In this document: in pieces, positions 1 to 10,142 of the stretch
Layout: each line of letters opens with the position of its first letter
Position numbering within the stretch: the stretch's first letter is position 1
From: Dictyostelium firmibasis
Lineage: Eukaryota; Evosea; Eumycetozoa; Dictyosteliales; Dictyosteliaceae
Reading direction: 5' to 3'
Length of the DNA: 64,000 nucleotides
Assembly (NCBI GenBank): GCA_036169595.1
Contig: CM069765.1
Span: 4,629,001 to 4,693,000, forward strand
Notes under the pieces: generated by a model
The model's input: only the letters and a program-made list of their open reading frames with translations
Databases searched by the model: none
Told to the model about the DNA's origin: nothing
Translations under genes and position numbers: made by a program

Positions 1-1175
1 TAATTTTATTCCTTCTAGATTTCTTTAATTGATCAGAAATTTCTGGAAGTTTCTCAACTATCACATCTTCAAACTCTTCGCTGATAAAATTAGTTATTAT
101 TTCAATCTCTTCCTCAGAAGGATTTGTTTTTACTAATATATCACAAATTGTTGATGGAAGATTTTCGACAATTTCTATTACTTTATCTTTTATGTCTTCA
201 TCTTCTTCGAATTTAGAGTTAATGTATTCTTCCTCTTCGGTATTCAAATTACACTTATACTCTTTTGATTTTTGGTATGTTATTCTATACCTTCTATTGT
301 TAAGGATGAGTAATTGTTTTTGTTGATCAATGATTGATTCTTTTAAAATATCATTACCAATTAAAACATCAACTACTTCGACATCAGTTACAATAAATTT
401 ATATACGTCATCTCCTAACTGTATATTAACATCTTGCACATTTGATTCTTTAATACCAAGTAGTGGAAATTCAACAATATCTTTACTGTTGTGAATCATT
501 GATTTCATCTCCTCAGTTAATAATTTTCTATTAATTAAACTGATATTACTACCTGTATCCAAGATCACTTTTATGGTTTCATTTACCTTCTTTGGATCTA
601 ATATCAAACGTGGTTTGTTCATGTTATTTTTGTTCTCTATCATAATACCTTTTACAATAGGAATCATTATATCTTTATTACCAATGGATGAATTAGCAAC
701 CATTGTAATTAAAGGTTTTTTATTTTCGTTAAATCTAATTTCATAAATTTCTTTAACCTTTTCTTCCCCTTTTCTCTTTATGGAATCAAAGTTGAAATTA
801 GTTTCTTTTAATTGATTAAATAAATTAACAATATAATTTTTATTATTATCTTTAATTTTATTATCAATTTCTTTATTTATTATTTTTATGGGTTTCTCTA
901 TCTTCACCTTTGAAGGAATTTCAATCTCTTCATTGTGTTTTAGTTTAACCTCATATACTTTTTGAAGGAACTTCTTTATTTTATTCTGTCCTTTATTAGG
1001 ATCATCATTCTCACTTTCATTGTTTGAATGTTTTAAATTAAAATAAATGTCTTCAAGTTTTTTTAATGAGTCATGATCATCTAATTGATCATGATCTTCT
1101 ATGTGATGATAGTTTGGAAAAAAATATTTTTTATTTATTTTATTATTATTATTTTCTACACCATCATCGGCATGG
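1..1175 (-). CDS. Skipper protease / start of pol (partial, off left edge)
   Basis: Minus-strand frame following gag that continues past the window edge. The aspartic-protease motif DTGSNISLI is encoded around 535-570, in the expected position between gag and reverse transcriptase. Flanking sequence is rich in Lys, Glu and Asn. The family makes a Gag-Pro-Pol product cleaved by this protease. The rest of pol (RT, RNase H, integrase) is not in the window for this copy; copy 2 shows it. Confidence 0.6.
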
Positions 1176-1177
1176 CA

Positions 1178-2299
1178 TCATTTGGTCATTCTTTTGAATG
1201 GACTTTGACTCTTGTCGATTTGAACCTTTTCATTACTCGACTGAGCTCTACATTCTTTAACTAAATGATTTCTTCCACAATTGAGACATACATTATTATT
1301 ACTTCTAAATAACAAAATGTTGTCATTGATTGTTGTAAGATTAACATTTGGACCACAACCACTACCCTTTTTTCTAATGCCTTCTAGCATCGCCTTTCTC
1401 TCGGCTGGTTGGATTGGTTTTGGGCTTTGTAGCCTTGCATTACCTGGACTTGTGATATTTTCTTCACGTTGTCTCTTACCAGTAAAGCTTTTTAATCTTA
1501 TTTCATTATTGAAAATGAAGTCAGATATTTTGCTACGCGAAGCGTCGATACACTTTTCATTGGAGATTAGTGCTCTAACTTCAGAGGCGAATTGTGGATG
1601 AACTGAAGCAATCAGCATCTCTTTGCAGATTTTGACCTTGTTCTCACAGTCCTTACTAAATTTCTCCTCTACTGTTTTACCATTGTAGTGAGGTGGACTG
1701 TAGATATTAATAAAGTTATACACTCTATCAAGGTTCTTATCAGTCTCAAATGAACTGTTAATCTTTTGGGAGTTAGTGACGGCTTCAACCAGATCCATGA
1801 TAATGACTGGGAGGTCACTCGCTCTCTCGGCCTCTTTGTGTGCCTTGTGCACTCTTCTTAATATACTTTTTAACTCTTCACCCTCCACCTCTTTGTCGTA
1901 GCAATCTAGGTGTGGTGCGGTTTTGTCATTGGCACAACCATTTCTCAAAAATTCGCTAAGATTAGGCTTTATATTAAATAATGGGCAGAAATCTACAAAT
2001 CTTTGATATTGTATCTCTCCATTGGCTGCGGTTTTAACACTTTCAACCGTCTTACTATCCATTATTCTTCTGGAGTTATCCTTAAACTTCTCCATTTCAT
2101 TAGCCTTCTCCGCCAATTTTCTCTCGAGGTCTTTCACCATCTTGGCTAGTTGACTAACAGTGATAGCATCTGATGCTTCACTATCCGAATGAGTTTGGAA
2201 TAACTCCGGATTCTCTACTATTCGAGAGTTATCAACTATTTTTGTAGGTGATGTTGTTGTTGTTGTTGTGTTCTTTGAATTGTTTGCTTTTTTTGACAT
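1178..2299 (-). CDS. Skipper Gag protein
   Basis: A 373-residue Gag. The N-terminus is low complexity (Asn/Thr/Ser), a short coiled-coil-like stretch follows (about residues 48-75, rich in Lys/Glu/Leu), then a globular capsid-like region, and near the C-terminus a CCHC zinc knuckle, CLNCGRNHLVKEC, that would bind the element RNA. The ATG at 2299 follows an AT-rich leader. A second, almost identical gag lies at 28642-29766 in Skipper copy 2. Assignment rests on the zinc knuckle, the position behind an LTR and the protease downstream. Confidence 0.8.
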   Translation of the reverse strand: MSKKANNSKNTTTTTTSPTKIVDNSRIVENPELFQTHSDSEASDAITVSQLAKMVKDLERKLAEKANEMEKFKDNSRRIMDSKTVESVKTAANGEIQYQRFVDFCPLFNIKPNLSEFLRNGCANDKTAPHLDCYDKEVEGEELKSILRRVHKAHKEAERASDLPVIIMDLVEAVTNSQKINSSFETDKNLDRVYNFINIYSPPHYNGKTVEEKFSKDCENKVKICKEMLIASVHPQFASEVRALISNEKCIDASRSKISDFIFNNEIRLKSFTGKRQREENITSPGNARLQSPKPIQPAERKAMLEGIRKKGSGCGPNVNLTTINDNILLFRSNNNVCLNCGRNHLVKECRAQSSNEKVQIDKSQSPFKRMTK

Positions 2300-2684
2300 A
2301 TTTTTTATAATAGTAAAATTAATTTAAAGACTAAAATTATTAATTAATATTTTATCTTAATTATTTTATTATTATTTTTTTTTTTTCAAAAGAATTAACA
2401 TTTTATAACAACACTATACAACAATTAGTAGGCTATCACATTTAAAGAATTTTTATTCATTGAGCAGATATATCCTTACATATTTATTTTTATTTTCTTT
2501 TTTTCAAAAAAATAAAAATAAATACATAGTCTCTTGCATCAATCTTTTTATTTTTCTTAATGCTGCACTATTGATATCACCAACTACCTATTATTCATCT
2601 TTTGTGAATATAGATATTGATGTATCTTTCCCTCTTTATAACTTTTTATCTCTCTTGTCAGAAAAAAAAAAAAAAATAAAAAAG

Positions 2685-3065
2685 TGTTGGGGTTTCCCCT
2701 CGTTTACTTATTCTAACTATATAACTACTAATGCTGTACCTGTATATCCACTAACTATCTCTATAATATAATCATACAATCTACATCCTAATTTCTATCT
2801 AATTTTATTTATATAATTAAAACAAATAAATATAAAAATTCTTACAATAAAGGTAAAGTTTCAGTGTGGGAAAAAACTAGCGTAATGATTTATTTTAAAA
2901 AATTATAAAAACATCTTCGACTTTTTCGAAGAGAAAAAAATAACAAAATTTCGACAATTGTAAAAATTTAATTTAATTTTTAAGAACTTCGTCTTGAGAA
3001 CATAATTTCATTATTTTGTGTCTTGAGTTACTATTTCTTTTAATAAAACTAGTTAAACTCTAACA
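2685..3065 (-). repeat. Skipper 5' LTR, copy 1 (381 bp)
   Basis: The LTR reads TGTTGGGG... to ...CTCTAACA on the plus strand, with the TG/CA ends usual for retroviral-type LTRs. The same 381 bp unit occurs at 22626-23006 and 30150-30530. Immediately right of it, DIRS gag sequence begins (CTGATAGTTGATAATC). Confidence 0.9.
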
Positions 3066-3737
3066 CTGATAGTTGATAATCAGTTGGAACATCGATTGGA
3101 TCGATAGATTCATCATCACCTTGTTCATTCTCAGTTTCAGATTCATCATTAGAACGTTGATTATCAGAGTTACCGTACGACTCTCTGATTGGCTCTTTCA
3201 TATATCTTGTAAAAGCTAATGAGAGATTGGAGATTTGATCCTCAAGTGATTTCATTCTTGTTTCATAAGAATTAGAATTATTTTCGGTAGAGCTACTAGC
3301 GTGGTTATTATTATCGGTGGTAGACATTATTTTATTGATATCTAAAATTATTTTTATAGAGATAGAGAAAAAGTATTAAATTAATAAAAGAATTTTTTTT
3401 TTTTTTTTTTTAATTATTTGTATAAATTATGTGTGTGTATCTTAAATATATATAGGAGGAATTCCCAAATAAAATAAATCAAATTGTTTTCAATATTTAG
3501 TGCCACTATTTATACTGTTTTTACTTTCTGAAAAATTTCGCAAAACTCAAAAAAATAGGTGCGTGACACGTGGCAACTTTTTTCAAACTCGAAATTTTTC
3601 ATTTTTTCAATAATTTTTTCGAGCTAAAATATCTCCAGAAAATTCTCTTGAATTTCTCTGAAAATTATCTTAAATATTTGGGAATTTCAAATAAATAAAT
3701 ATATTCATAAATTTAAATATATATATGATAATATAAA
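3066..3737 (-). mobile_element. DIRS-1-like element, 5' fragment (gag start + left ITR)
   Basis: This carries the first ~87 codons of a DIRS gag (3066-3327, starting MSTTDNNNHASSS) and the left inverted terminal repeat (3328-3737). The remainder presumably lies beyond Skipper copy 1, left of the window, because that Skipper sits inside this gag. Its left terminus, ending GATAATATAAA, abuts the YR 3' end of the next DIRS copy. The ITR contains a TATAAATA box and the block TGACACGTGGCAA shared by all ITRs here. Confidence 0.85.
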
Positions 3738-3738
3738 T

Positions 3739-5487
3739 TTATGAAAGTTGGACTACATTATTTAAGAAACCACCAGATTTTTCACCAATGATTTTCTTGT
3801 CATAAAAGTTATCAACTGTATCATTTGATTTCCAACGACCGAGTTTCTTGACCACATGGAATGGAACATTACTGGACAACAAGAGAGAAGCCATAGCGGA
3901 ACGAGTAGAGTGAGATTTGAACTTTGTAATATCAATACCTGATTTTGAGAGTATTGATAAAACTATAGAGTTTATATATTCGACTGAAACTGGACTACCA
4001 TCACGGAGAATGAATACTGAATCACCAGATGAAACAGTTCTTCTTTGTTCAGAGTGTTTGAGATATCTTGAAAGATGGAGAACTGGACAAATACTTGCAT
4101 TTGATTCATCTAATGAAGTTAATTCTAAAATGGAAATATCAGCATTCTTTGTATTCCTTTGTTCTTTTGCATTGATAACAGGAGCTTTAATTGAGTGTTC
4201 AGTGATTATTAAATTCTTGTAAGACCATTTGACCAAGTCAGATGACCTTGCTAAACCAAACATTTTACAAAGAACAAAAGTCTTATGTAGAAGAACAGTG
4301 TATGTAAACTTTGGATAAACGTTGATTGTAGATAAGTATTTGAAAACTTGATTTGCATTCCAGATTTCATTATACTTTGAGTTACTCGGACGTAACTTGT
4401 GAATACCAGTCATTATTCTTGATATGAATGGATCATTAACGATTTCAGATTGATTTCTAAGAATGAGCAACTGATTGAGCATTGAACGATGACTGTTAAT
4501 TGTTGAATAAGCCAACGGAGGTTGTAGCTTGAATAAATAGGTTAAATAGTCCATAAAAACTACCAAAGTAATCTTTGATGGATCCAAACGATTCAAAATA
4601 CAAAAGAAATGGAACTTTGAGTAGTTTGAATCATAGACCTTTAAGGTTGATGGCTGCCAAGAGTTCATAAACAAATTCGAAGTACTCGATTTACTTGTTT
4701 TAATTATTGACTTTACATGAGATTGGAAAGTCGAATAATCCCCAGTTTCCATCGTTGCTGAATTTGAATTGGTATTGATTCTATCGATTCTTTTGTCAAT
4801 ACTTCTTGAAACGTACCCAGTACTTGAGGAAACAGATGGCGATGATGACGAGGAACTTGAGCTTGAATCATCGGATACCAAGTTGCTGATCTCCAAATCG
4901 GGAAGATCAGTATTATAGAAACCATCTTCGAACTCAATAAGTTCATCTTCTCCATCACAGAAGGCAAAAGTATTGGAGGTGGGAACGCTAGACATTGATT
5001 CCATTGACTCCAATCGAGTTGTAGAGCATTCATTTTCATGGTTGAGTAATTGATTGTTTGATGGTTGAAGTGTGAAGCAAATAGATCCATTTGAATTTGA
5101 CCGAATTGAAGTTGAATTCGATTGAATACTTCTTTCTTGAGTTGCCAGTTGTAACTCTTGATCGGCTTGGATGATTTGTGATTCATCTCTGATAGACGAC
5201 TGAGGTGATCGGCTTTGACATTGAAGAATCCTGGAATGTGTTCCCCAATCAGATTGATTTTCTTCTTGAGACATTGTTTCCAGAGCTGTTCGAAGAGAAT
5301 CGATAGATCTTGAATCTGACCACCTTGGCGATTGACATACGAGAGAGTTGTTGTGTTGTCGGTTTGAATCTTTAGATTGCAGTTGTTCAACTTCCGACAT
5401 AGAGTTTGAAATGCCATTAGTAGAGCAAGCATTTCTCGACGGTTCGATGACATGTTTGATTGGACTTCTGACCACTGGAACGACCAA
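3739..5487 (-). CDS. DIRS tyrosine recombinase (YR)
   Basis: Tyrosine recombinase thought to insert the circular DIRS DNA in place of a DDE integrase. The first ~200 residues overlap the RT frame and are low complexity. The N-terminal SAM-like/core-binding region follows (FMNSWQPSTLKVYDSNYSKF), and the C-terminal catalytic part shows HSTRSAMASLLL and the late HVVKKLGRWKSNDTVDNFY motif with the tyrosine nucleophile. It ends NVVQLS. The true start is uncertain because the overlap region is open in both frames. Confidence 0.8.
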   Translation of the reverse strand: MVVPVVRSPIKHVIEPSRNACSTNGISNSMSEVEQLQSKDSNRQHNNSLVCQSPRWSDSRSIDSLRTALETMSQEENQSDWGTHSRILQCQSRSPQSSIRDESQIIQADQELQLATQERSIQSNSTSIRSNSNGSICFTLQPSNNQLLNHENECSTTRLESMESMSSVPTSNTFAFCDGEDELIEFEDGFYNTDLPDLEISNLVSDDSSSSSSSSSPSVSSSTGYVSRSIDKRIDRINTNSNSATMETGDYSTFQSHVKSIIKTSKSSTSNLFMNSWQPSTLKVYDSNYSKFHFFCILNRLDPSKITLVVFMDYLTYLFKLQPPLAYSTINSHRSMLNQLLILRNQSEIVNDPFISRIMTGIHKLRPSNSKYNEIWNANQVFKYLSTINVYPKFTYTVLLHKTFVLCKMFGLARSSDLVKWSYKNLIITEHSIKAPVINAKEQRNTKNADISILELTSLDESNASICPVLHLSRYLKHSEQRRTVSSGDSVFILRDGSPVSVEYINSIVLSILSKSGIDITKFKSHSTRSAMASLLLSSNVPFHVVKKLGRWKSNDTVDNFYDKKIIGEKSGGFLNNVVQLS

Positions 5488-6608
5488 GTTTTGATGACTT
5501 TGTTGTTTTTCATTAAAGTTGCACCTGCACCTGATTCTGATGCATCTGTTGTTAGAACATAATCGTTACTTGGAAACAGACTTATTTCTTTTCCATTCCA
5601 TTGGTTTAAGAGAGTTAACCAATTTGAAATTTCTTTCTTGACATCTTGAGAAATTGGAAATGATTGATCCCAATTTCCATTTGCTAGTTTCAGACTTTGA
5701 CAATGAAACTTGTTTGTTTGACGAGTGTACAAACGGAATGGTATTACTGCATCTTTCAATGCAATCAGTTTTCCTTTTAAACCAGCTAACTTTCTTAGAG
5801 TACAAGTTTCGAGTTTTAGAAAGTTTCTGATATCCTTGATGATACTCTTCTTCTTTTCTTTTGGAACAAGTAACTTCATTGATATTGAATCGATTTGTAA
5901 TCCTAGAAATGTTATTGATTGAGTTGGCTCGAGGACACTCTTTTCTAGATTTAACTTGAATCCGAGTTTGACTAACAGATTCATTGTTTTGTTGAGGTTG
6001 TTTAAACATTCTTCCTTTGTTGAACCAACGATTAGAAGATCGTCTAAGTAGGCGATTACGGAAATGTTGATATCTCTCAGCATTCGGAGTACTGGTCTCA
6101 TTAACATTGTAAAGATTCGAGGAGCTGACGATAACCCGAATGGCATTGTTCTCCATCTGTAATGAGTTCCTTTCCAAACGAATCGGAATAAGTCTCGATA
6201 ACTTTCGTCGACTAAAACATGGAGATAAGCTTTCTTGATATCGAGTTTTACCATGTAGTAACCTTGCTTTACCATTGAAGACAGATTCTTTAGACCTTCC
6301 ATCTTGAATGATTGATTTTTGATAAAAAGGTTTAACCTCTTTAGATCTAATACTGGACGATGTAAATTTGTACCAGCTTTTGGAACCGTAAACACGTTGG
6401 AGTAAAAAACGAGTTGGGAGTGACGGTTTGGAAGTACTTGTTCTATTGCATTGTCTTTTAATAAATCTTGTACTTCGTTTGTGATGCAATCTGATTTCGG
6501 ACCCTCTGGAATTGAAATCGGAATTGGGTTCAGCATCGGTTTGAAGTTTGAAAGTAGTGAAACCTTTAATCCGTTTACTACTTCTTGACAAAAGTTTGGA
6601 AGACCCAA
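4713..6608 (-). CDS. DIRS reverse transcriptase / RNase H
   Basis: A 631-residue polyprotein segment. The RT domain spans roughly residues 40-260, with KLDIKKAYLHVLVDE (first catalytic Asp), TMPFGLSSAPRIF, and the active-site core AYLDDLLIVGS (YLDD). It is followed by the linker FLGLQIDS and an RNase H domain near residues 345-470 (LTTDASESGAGA, RREMLALL, QTDNTTTLSYVN, KADHLSR). Family members copy RNA into rolling or circular DNA intermediates. The last part overlaps the recombinase frame. Confidence 0.85.
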   Translation of the reverse strand: MGLPNFCQEVVNGLKVSLLSNFKPMLNPIPISIPEGPKSDCITNEVQDLLKDNAIEQVLPNRHSQLVFYSNVFTVPKAGTNLHRPVLDLKRLNLFIKNQSFKMEGLKNLSSMVKQGYYMVKLDIKKAYLHVLVDESYRDLFRFVWKGTHYRWRTMPFGLSSAPRIFTMLMRPVLRMLRDINISVIAYLDDLLIVGSTKEECLNNLNKTMNLLVKLGFKLNLEKSVLEPTQSITFLGLQIDSISMKLLVPKEKKKSIIKDIRNFLKLETCTLRKLAGLKGKLIALKDAVIPFRLYTRQTNKFHCQSLKLANGNWDQSFPISQDVKKEISNWLTLLNQWNGKEISLFPSNDYVLTTDASESGAGATLMKNNKVIKTWSFQWSEVQSNMSSNRREMLALLMAFQTLCRKLNNCNLKIQTDNTTTLSYVNRQGGQIQDLSILFEQLWKQCLKKKINLIGEHIPGFFNVKADHLSRLSEMNHKSSKPIKSYNWQLKKEVFNRIQLQFGQIQMDLFASHFNHQTINYSTMKMNALQLDWSQWNQCLAFPPPILLPSVMEKMNLLSSKMVSIILIFPIWRSATWYPMIQAQVPRHHRHLFPQVLGTFQEVLTKESIESIPIQIQQRWKLGIIRLSNLM

Positions 6609-6657
6609 TTCTTTCCAAACTTGTTTGAAGTGGACGAGACGTCACCTACTGGTAAGT

Positions 6658-7659
6658 TTACTTCTTGTTCTTCTGAAAACGATAATTGGTACCGTTTCCA
6701 GACTTGGTATTGCTGCTACCTGATGCAGCATTACTTTGGGATCCATTGAAGTTATTGGATCGGCCATTACTCCCACTACTGGACTTGTTATTCGAACTAC
6801 TACTTCCAGTAGTGTTATTACCACCCGTATTGGTTGATTTCTTAAAGTTTGACTTTGATTGATTGTTAACTTTTAACAATGATTGTTTGGCTTCATTGTT
6901 CTTTCTGATTGACTTTGCTAACTTTCTTACACGTTCAGATTCGGTATCATCAAACATCTTTGGAGTGTCTTTGATCTTGATTGGTTGAACCACTTCGGAA
7001 CCGTAGATTTCTTTTGAGATATTGTTACGACGAACACGAGCTAATGTTGCTTGAGCACTAACAACTAATTGGATGGACGAGTCAGCTAAGTAACCTAAGA
7101 GTTCGGTGTCGATATCAGTTTTATCGGATGATATCATACTTGAAAGTAAAAGTATTGGTTTCAATACATCATTGATTCTCTTTTCCACAATGTACAAGTC
7201 AGTATCATTATTCTTGAGATTCGATGAAGCAGATATACCTTCTGGAGTACCGAATGGAGCTACATTCACTTGGAAGTTAGATGGAAAGCAAAAGATTTTG
7301 TTAACATCAGCGATTTCGTTCTTCTTAAGGATACATTTTTCTTCAACTAACAAACCTTGATTATTGATTAAATGTTTGTAGTTAGCAAGCAATGACTCTG
7401 ATAGTTGATAATCAGTTGGAACATCGACTGGATCGATAGATTCATCATCACCTTGTTCATTCTCAGTTTCAGATTCATCATTAGAACGTTGATTATCAGA
7501 GTTACCGTACGACTCTCTGATTGGCTCTTTCATATATCTTGTAAAAGCTAATGAGAGATTGGAGATTTGATCCTCAAGTGATTTCATTCTAGTTTCATAA
7601 GAAATAGAATTATTTTCGGTAGAGCTACTAGCGTGGTTATTATTATCGGTGGTAGACAT
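6658..7659 (-). CDS. DIRS Gag-like protein
   Basis: A 333-residue protein that begins MSTTDNNNHASSS directly after the left ITR leader. Order: Ser/Asn-rich start, short coiled-coil-like segment (SLEDQISNLSLAF), acidic stretch, globular middle part with FPSNFQVNVAPFGTPEG, basic segment, and an Asn/Ser/Gly-rich tail. It matches the Gag position of DIRS-1. No zinc knuckle is visible. Near-identical copies occur at six other places in the window. Confidence 0.75.
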   Translation of the reverse strand: MSTTDNNNHASSSTENNSISYETRMKSLEDQISNLSLAFTRYMKEPIRESYGNSDNQRSNDESETENEQGDDESIDPVDVPTDYQLSESLLANYKHLINNQGLLVEEKCILKKNEIADVNKIFCFPSNFQVNVAPFGTPEGISASSNLKNNDTDLYIVEKRINDVLKPILLLSSMISSDKTDIDTELLGYLADSSIQLVVSAQATLARVRRNNISKEIYGSEVVQPIKIKDTPKMFDDTESERVRKLAKSIRKNNEAKQSLLKVNNQSKSNFKKSTNTGGNNTTGSSSSNNKSSSGSNGRSNNFNGSQSNAASGSSNTKSGNGTNYRFQKNKK

Positions 7660-8425
7660 TATTTTATTGATATCTAAAATTATTTTTATAGAGATAGAGA
7701 AAAAGTATTAAATTAATAAAAAGAATTTTTTTTTTTTTTTTTTTTAATTATTTGTATAAATTATGTGTGTGTATCTTAAATATATATAGGAGGAATTCCC
7801 AAATAAAATAAATCAAATTGTTTTCAATGTTTAGTGCCACTATTTATACTGTTTTTACTTTCTGAAAAATTTCTCAAAACTCAAAAAAATAGGTGCGTGA
7901 CACGTGGCAACTTTTTTCAAACTCGAAATTTTTCATTTTTTCAATAATTTTTTCGAGCTAAAAAACCTCCAGAAAATTCATTTGAATTTCTCTGAAAATT
8001 ATCTTAAATATTTGGGAATAATCAAATAAATAAATGTATTCATAAATTTAAATATATATATGATAATATAAATAAAAGAATTTTTTTTTTTTTTTTTTTA
8101 ATTATTTGTATAAATTATGTGTGTGTATCTTAAATATATATAGGAGGAATTCCCAAATAAAATAAATCAAATTGTTTTCAATGTTTAGTGCCACTATTTA
8201 TACTGTTTTTACTTTCTGAAAAATTTCTCAAAACTCAAAAAAATAGGTGCGTGACACGTGGCAACTTTTTTCAAACTCGAAATTTTTCATTTTTTCAATA
8301 ATTTTTTCGAGCTAAAAACCTCCAGAAAATTCATTTCAATTTCTCTGAAAATTATCTTAAATATTTGGGAATAATCAAATAAATAAATGTATTCATAAAT
8401 TTAAATATATATATGATAATATAAA
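7660..8425 (-). repeat. Two tandem DIRS left ITRs
   Basis: The left ITR of the preceding element (7660-8072) is followed head-to-tail by a second near-identical ITR (8073-8425), each ending GATAATATAAA. The block TGACACGTGGCAA and the TATAAATA box (on the minus strand) are present in both. The second copy is followed directly by the 3' half of a plus-strand DIRS, so the boundary is an insertion or recombination joint between elements. Confidence 0.85.
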
Positions 8426-8461
8426 TTACTCAACAATGAAAATGAATGCTCTACAACTCGA

Positions 8462-9736
8462 TTGGAGTCAATGGAATCAATGTCTAGCGTTCCCACCTCC
8501 AATACTTTTGCCTTCTGTGATGGAGAAGATGAACTTATTGAGTTCGAAGATGGTTTCTATAATACTGATCTTCCCGATTTGGAGATCAGCAACTTGGTAT
8601 CCGATGATTCAAGCTCAAGTTCCTCGTCATCATCGCCATCTGTTTCCTCAGGTACTGGGTACGTTTCAAGAAGTATTGACAAAGGAATCGATAGAGTCAA
8701 TACCAATTCAAATTCAGCAACGATTGAAACTGGGGATTATTCGACTTTCCAATCTCATGTAAAGTCAATAATTAAAACAAGTAAATCGAGTACTTCGAAT
8801 TTGTTTATGAACTCTTGGCAACCATCAACCTTAAAGGTCTATGATTCAAACTACTCAAAGTTCCATTTCTTTTGTATTTTAAATCGTTTGGATCCATCAA
8901 AGATTACTTTGGTAGTTTTTATGGACTATTTGACCTATTTATTCAAGCTACAACCTCCGTTGGCTTATTCAACAATTAACAGTCATCGTTCAATGCTCAA
9001 TCAGTTGCTCATTCTTAGAAATCAATCTGAAATAGTTAATGATCCGTTCATATCAAGAATAATGACTGGTATTCACAAGTTACGTCCAAGTAACTCAAAG
9101 TATAATGAAATCTGGAATGCAAATCAAGTTTTCAAATACTTATCTACAATCAACGTTTATCCAAAGTTTACATACTCTGTTCTTCTACATAAGACTTTTG
9201 TTCTTTGTAAAATGTTTGGTTTAGCAAGGTCATCTGACTTGGTCAAATGGTCTTACAAGAATATAATAATCACTGAACACTCAATTAAAGCTCCTGTTAT
9301 CAATGCAAAAGAGCAAAGGAATACAAAGAATGCTGATATTTCCATTTTAGAATTAACTTCACTAGATGAATCAAATGCAAGTATTTGTCCAGTTCTCCAT
9401 CTTTCAAGATACCTCAAACACTCTGAACAAAGAAGAACTGTTTCATCTGGTGACTCGGTTTTCATTCTCCGTGATGGTAATCCAGTTTCAGTCGAATATA
9501 TAAACTCTATAGTTTTATCAATACTCTCAAAATCAGGTATTGATATTACAAAGTTCAAATCTCACTCTACTCGTTCCGCTATGGCTTCTCTCTTGTTGTC
9601 CAGTAATGTTCCATTCCATGTGGTCAAGAAACTCGGTCGTTGGAAATCAAATGATACAGTTGATAACTTTTATGACAAGAAAATCATTGGTGAAAAATCT
9701 GGTGGTTTCTTAAATAATGTAGTCCAACTTTCATAA
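8462..9736 (+). CDS. DIRS tyrosine recombinase (YR)
   Basis: This has the same domain order as the 3739-5487 recombinase: Ser-rich overlap region, core-binding domain with LFMNSWQPSTLKVYDSNYS, and catalytic domain with HSTRSAMASLLL and LGRWKSNDTVDNFYDKK. It is open through the C-terminus NVVQLS. The N-terminal part in the RT overlap is shorter because the element begins at 8426. Confidence 0.75.
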   Translation: MESMESMSSVPTSNTFAFCDGEDELIEFEDGFYNTDLPDLEISNLVSDDSSSSSSSSSPSVSSGTGYVSRSIDKGIDRVNTNSNSATIETGDYSTFQSHVKSIIKTSKSSTSNLFMNSWQPSTLKVYDSNYSKFHFFCILNRLDPSKITLVVFMDYLTYLFKLQPPLAYSTINSHRSMLNQLLILRNQSEIVNDPFISRIMTGIHKLRPSNSKYNEIWNANQVFKYLSTINVYPKFTYSVLLHKTFVLCKMFGLARSSDLVKWSYKNIIITEHSIKAPVINAKEQRNTKNADISILELTSLDESNASICPVLHLSRYLKHSEQRRTVSSGDSVFILRDGNPVSVEYINSIVLSILSKSGIDITKFKSHSTRSAMASLLLSSNVPFHVVKKLGRWKSNDTVDNFYDKKIIGEKSGGFLNNVVQLS

Positions 9737-9815
9737 ATTTAAATATATATATGATAATATAAATTAAAAATTTAATAATTAAATTATATTTTATATTAAA
9801 TATATATATTTAAAT
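9737..9815 (+). repeat. DIRS internal complementary region (ICR)
   Basis: Just after the YR stop, the sequence reads as the reverse complement of the left terminus (ATTTAAATATATATATGATAATATAAA, first 20 bases decisive) joined to the reverse complement of the right terminus (TTAAAAATTTAATAATTAAA...). This is the ICR expected for DIRS, which templates joining of the two ends. Equivalent ICRs lie at 12453-12532, 21952-22031, 43366-43445 and 48907-48987. Confidence 0.85.
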
Positions 9816-10142
9816 TGGTCCCAACCCGCCCTCCCTTAGTCGGAATTCCATATAAATCAAATTGTTTTTCAATATTTAGTGCCACTATTTATACTGTTTT
9901 TACTTTCTGAAAAATTTCTCAAAACTCAAAAAAATAGGTGCGTGACACGTGGCAACTTTTTTCAAACTCGAAATTTTTCATTTTTTCAATAATTTTTTCG
10001 AGCTAAAAAACCTCCAGAAAATTCTTTTGAATTTCTCTGAAAATTATCTTAAATATTTGGGAATAATCAAATAAATAAATGTATTCATAAATTTAAATAT
10101 ATATATTTAATATAAAATATAATTTAATTATTAAATTTTTAA

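Larger units (their letters stand above)
1..3065 (-). mobile_element. Skipper-like Ty3/gypsy LTR retroelement, copy 1 (partial)
   Basis: This is the 5' part of a chromodomain-type Ty3/gypsy element on the minus strand. Parts are the 5' LTR (2685-3065), a leader, gag (1178-2299) and the start of the protease/pol frame (1 to about 1175), after which the element leaves the window. It is nearly identical to Skipper copy 2 at 22626-30530 over the shared parts. The sequence to the right of the LTR resumes inside a DIRS gag, so this copy was inserted into a DIRS element. Its LTR differs from those of copy 2 at roughly seven or eight sites, so the two are distinct young insertions. The visible part looks whole. 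Confidence 0.85.
3738..8072 (-). mobile_element. DIRS-1-like retroelement (gag, RT/RNase H, YR; left ITR)
   Basis: A minus-strand DIRS element with left ITR (7660-8072), gag (6658-7659), reverse transcriptase/RNase H (4713-6608) and tyrosine recombinase (3739 upstream to 5487, overlapping the RT frame as is usual in DIRS). The three main frames are open. It lacks its own right ITR: another DIRS left terminus is joined directly to the end of YR. It is otherwise very close in sequence to the other A-type copies in the window, so it is young. Confidence 0.9.
8426..10142 (+). mobile_element. DIRS-1-like element, 3' half (RT end, YR, ICR, right ITR)
   Basis: A plus-strand 3' half with the end of RT (from 8436), YR (8462-9736), the internal complementary region (9737-9815), a short GC-rich spacer (GGTCCCAACCCGCCCTCCC) and the right ITR (about 9842-10142). 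It lacks gag and most of RT. The YR frame is open and nearly identical to the copy at 3739-5487. Truncated, young. Confidence 0.85.

Noticed and set aside
1281-1601. A hydrophobic plus-strand frame opposite the Skipper gag
   Set aside because: Shadow of gag with no start context and the same at 28745-29065.
3917-4222. A 101-residue frame (MNFVISIPDFESIDKT...) repeated opposite each YR
   Set aside because: Antisense of the recombinase catalytic domain, with no independent signal.
5725-5922. A 65-residue plus-strand frame (MYKRNGITASFNAISF...) that recurs opposite every DIRS RT copy
   Set aside because: It is the antisense shadow of the conserved RT linker; it recurs only because the elements recur.
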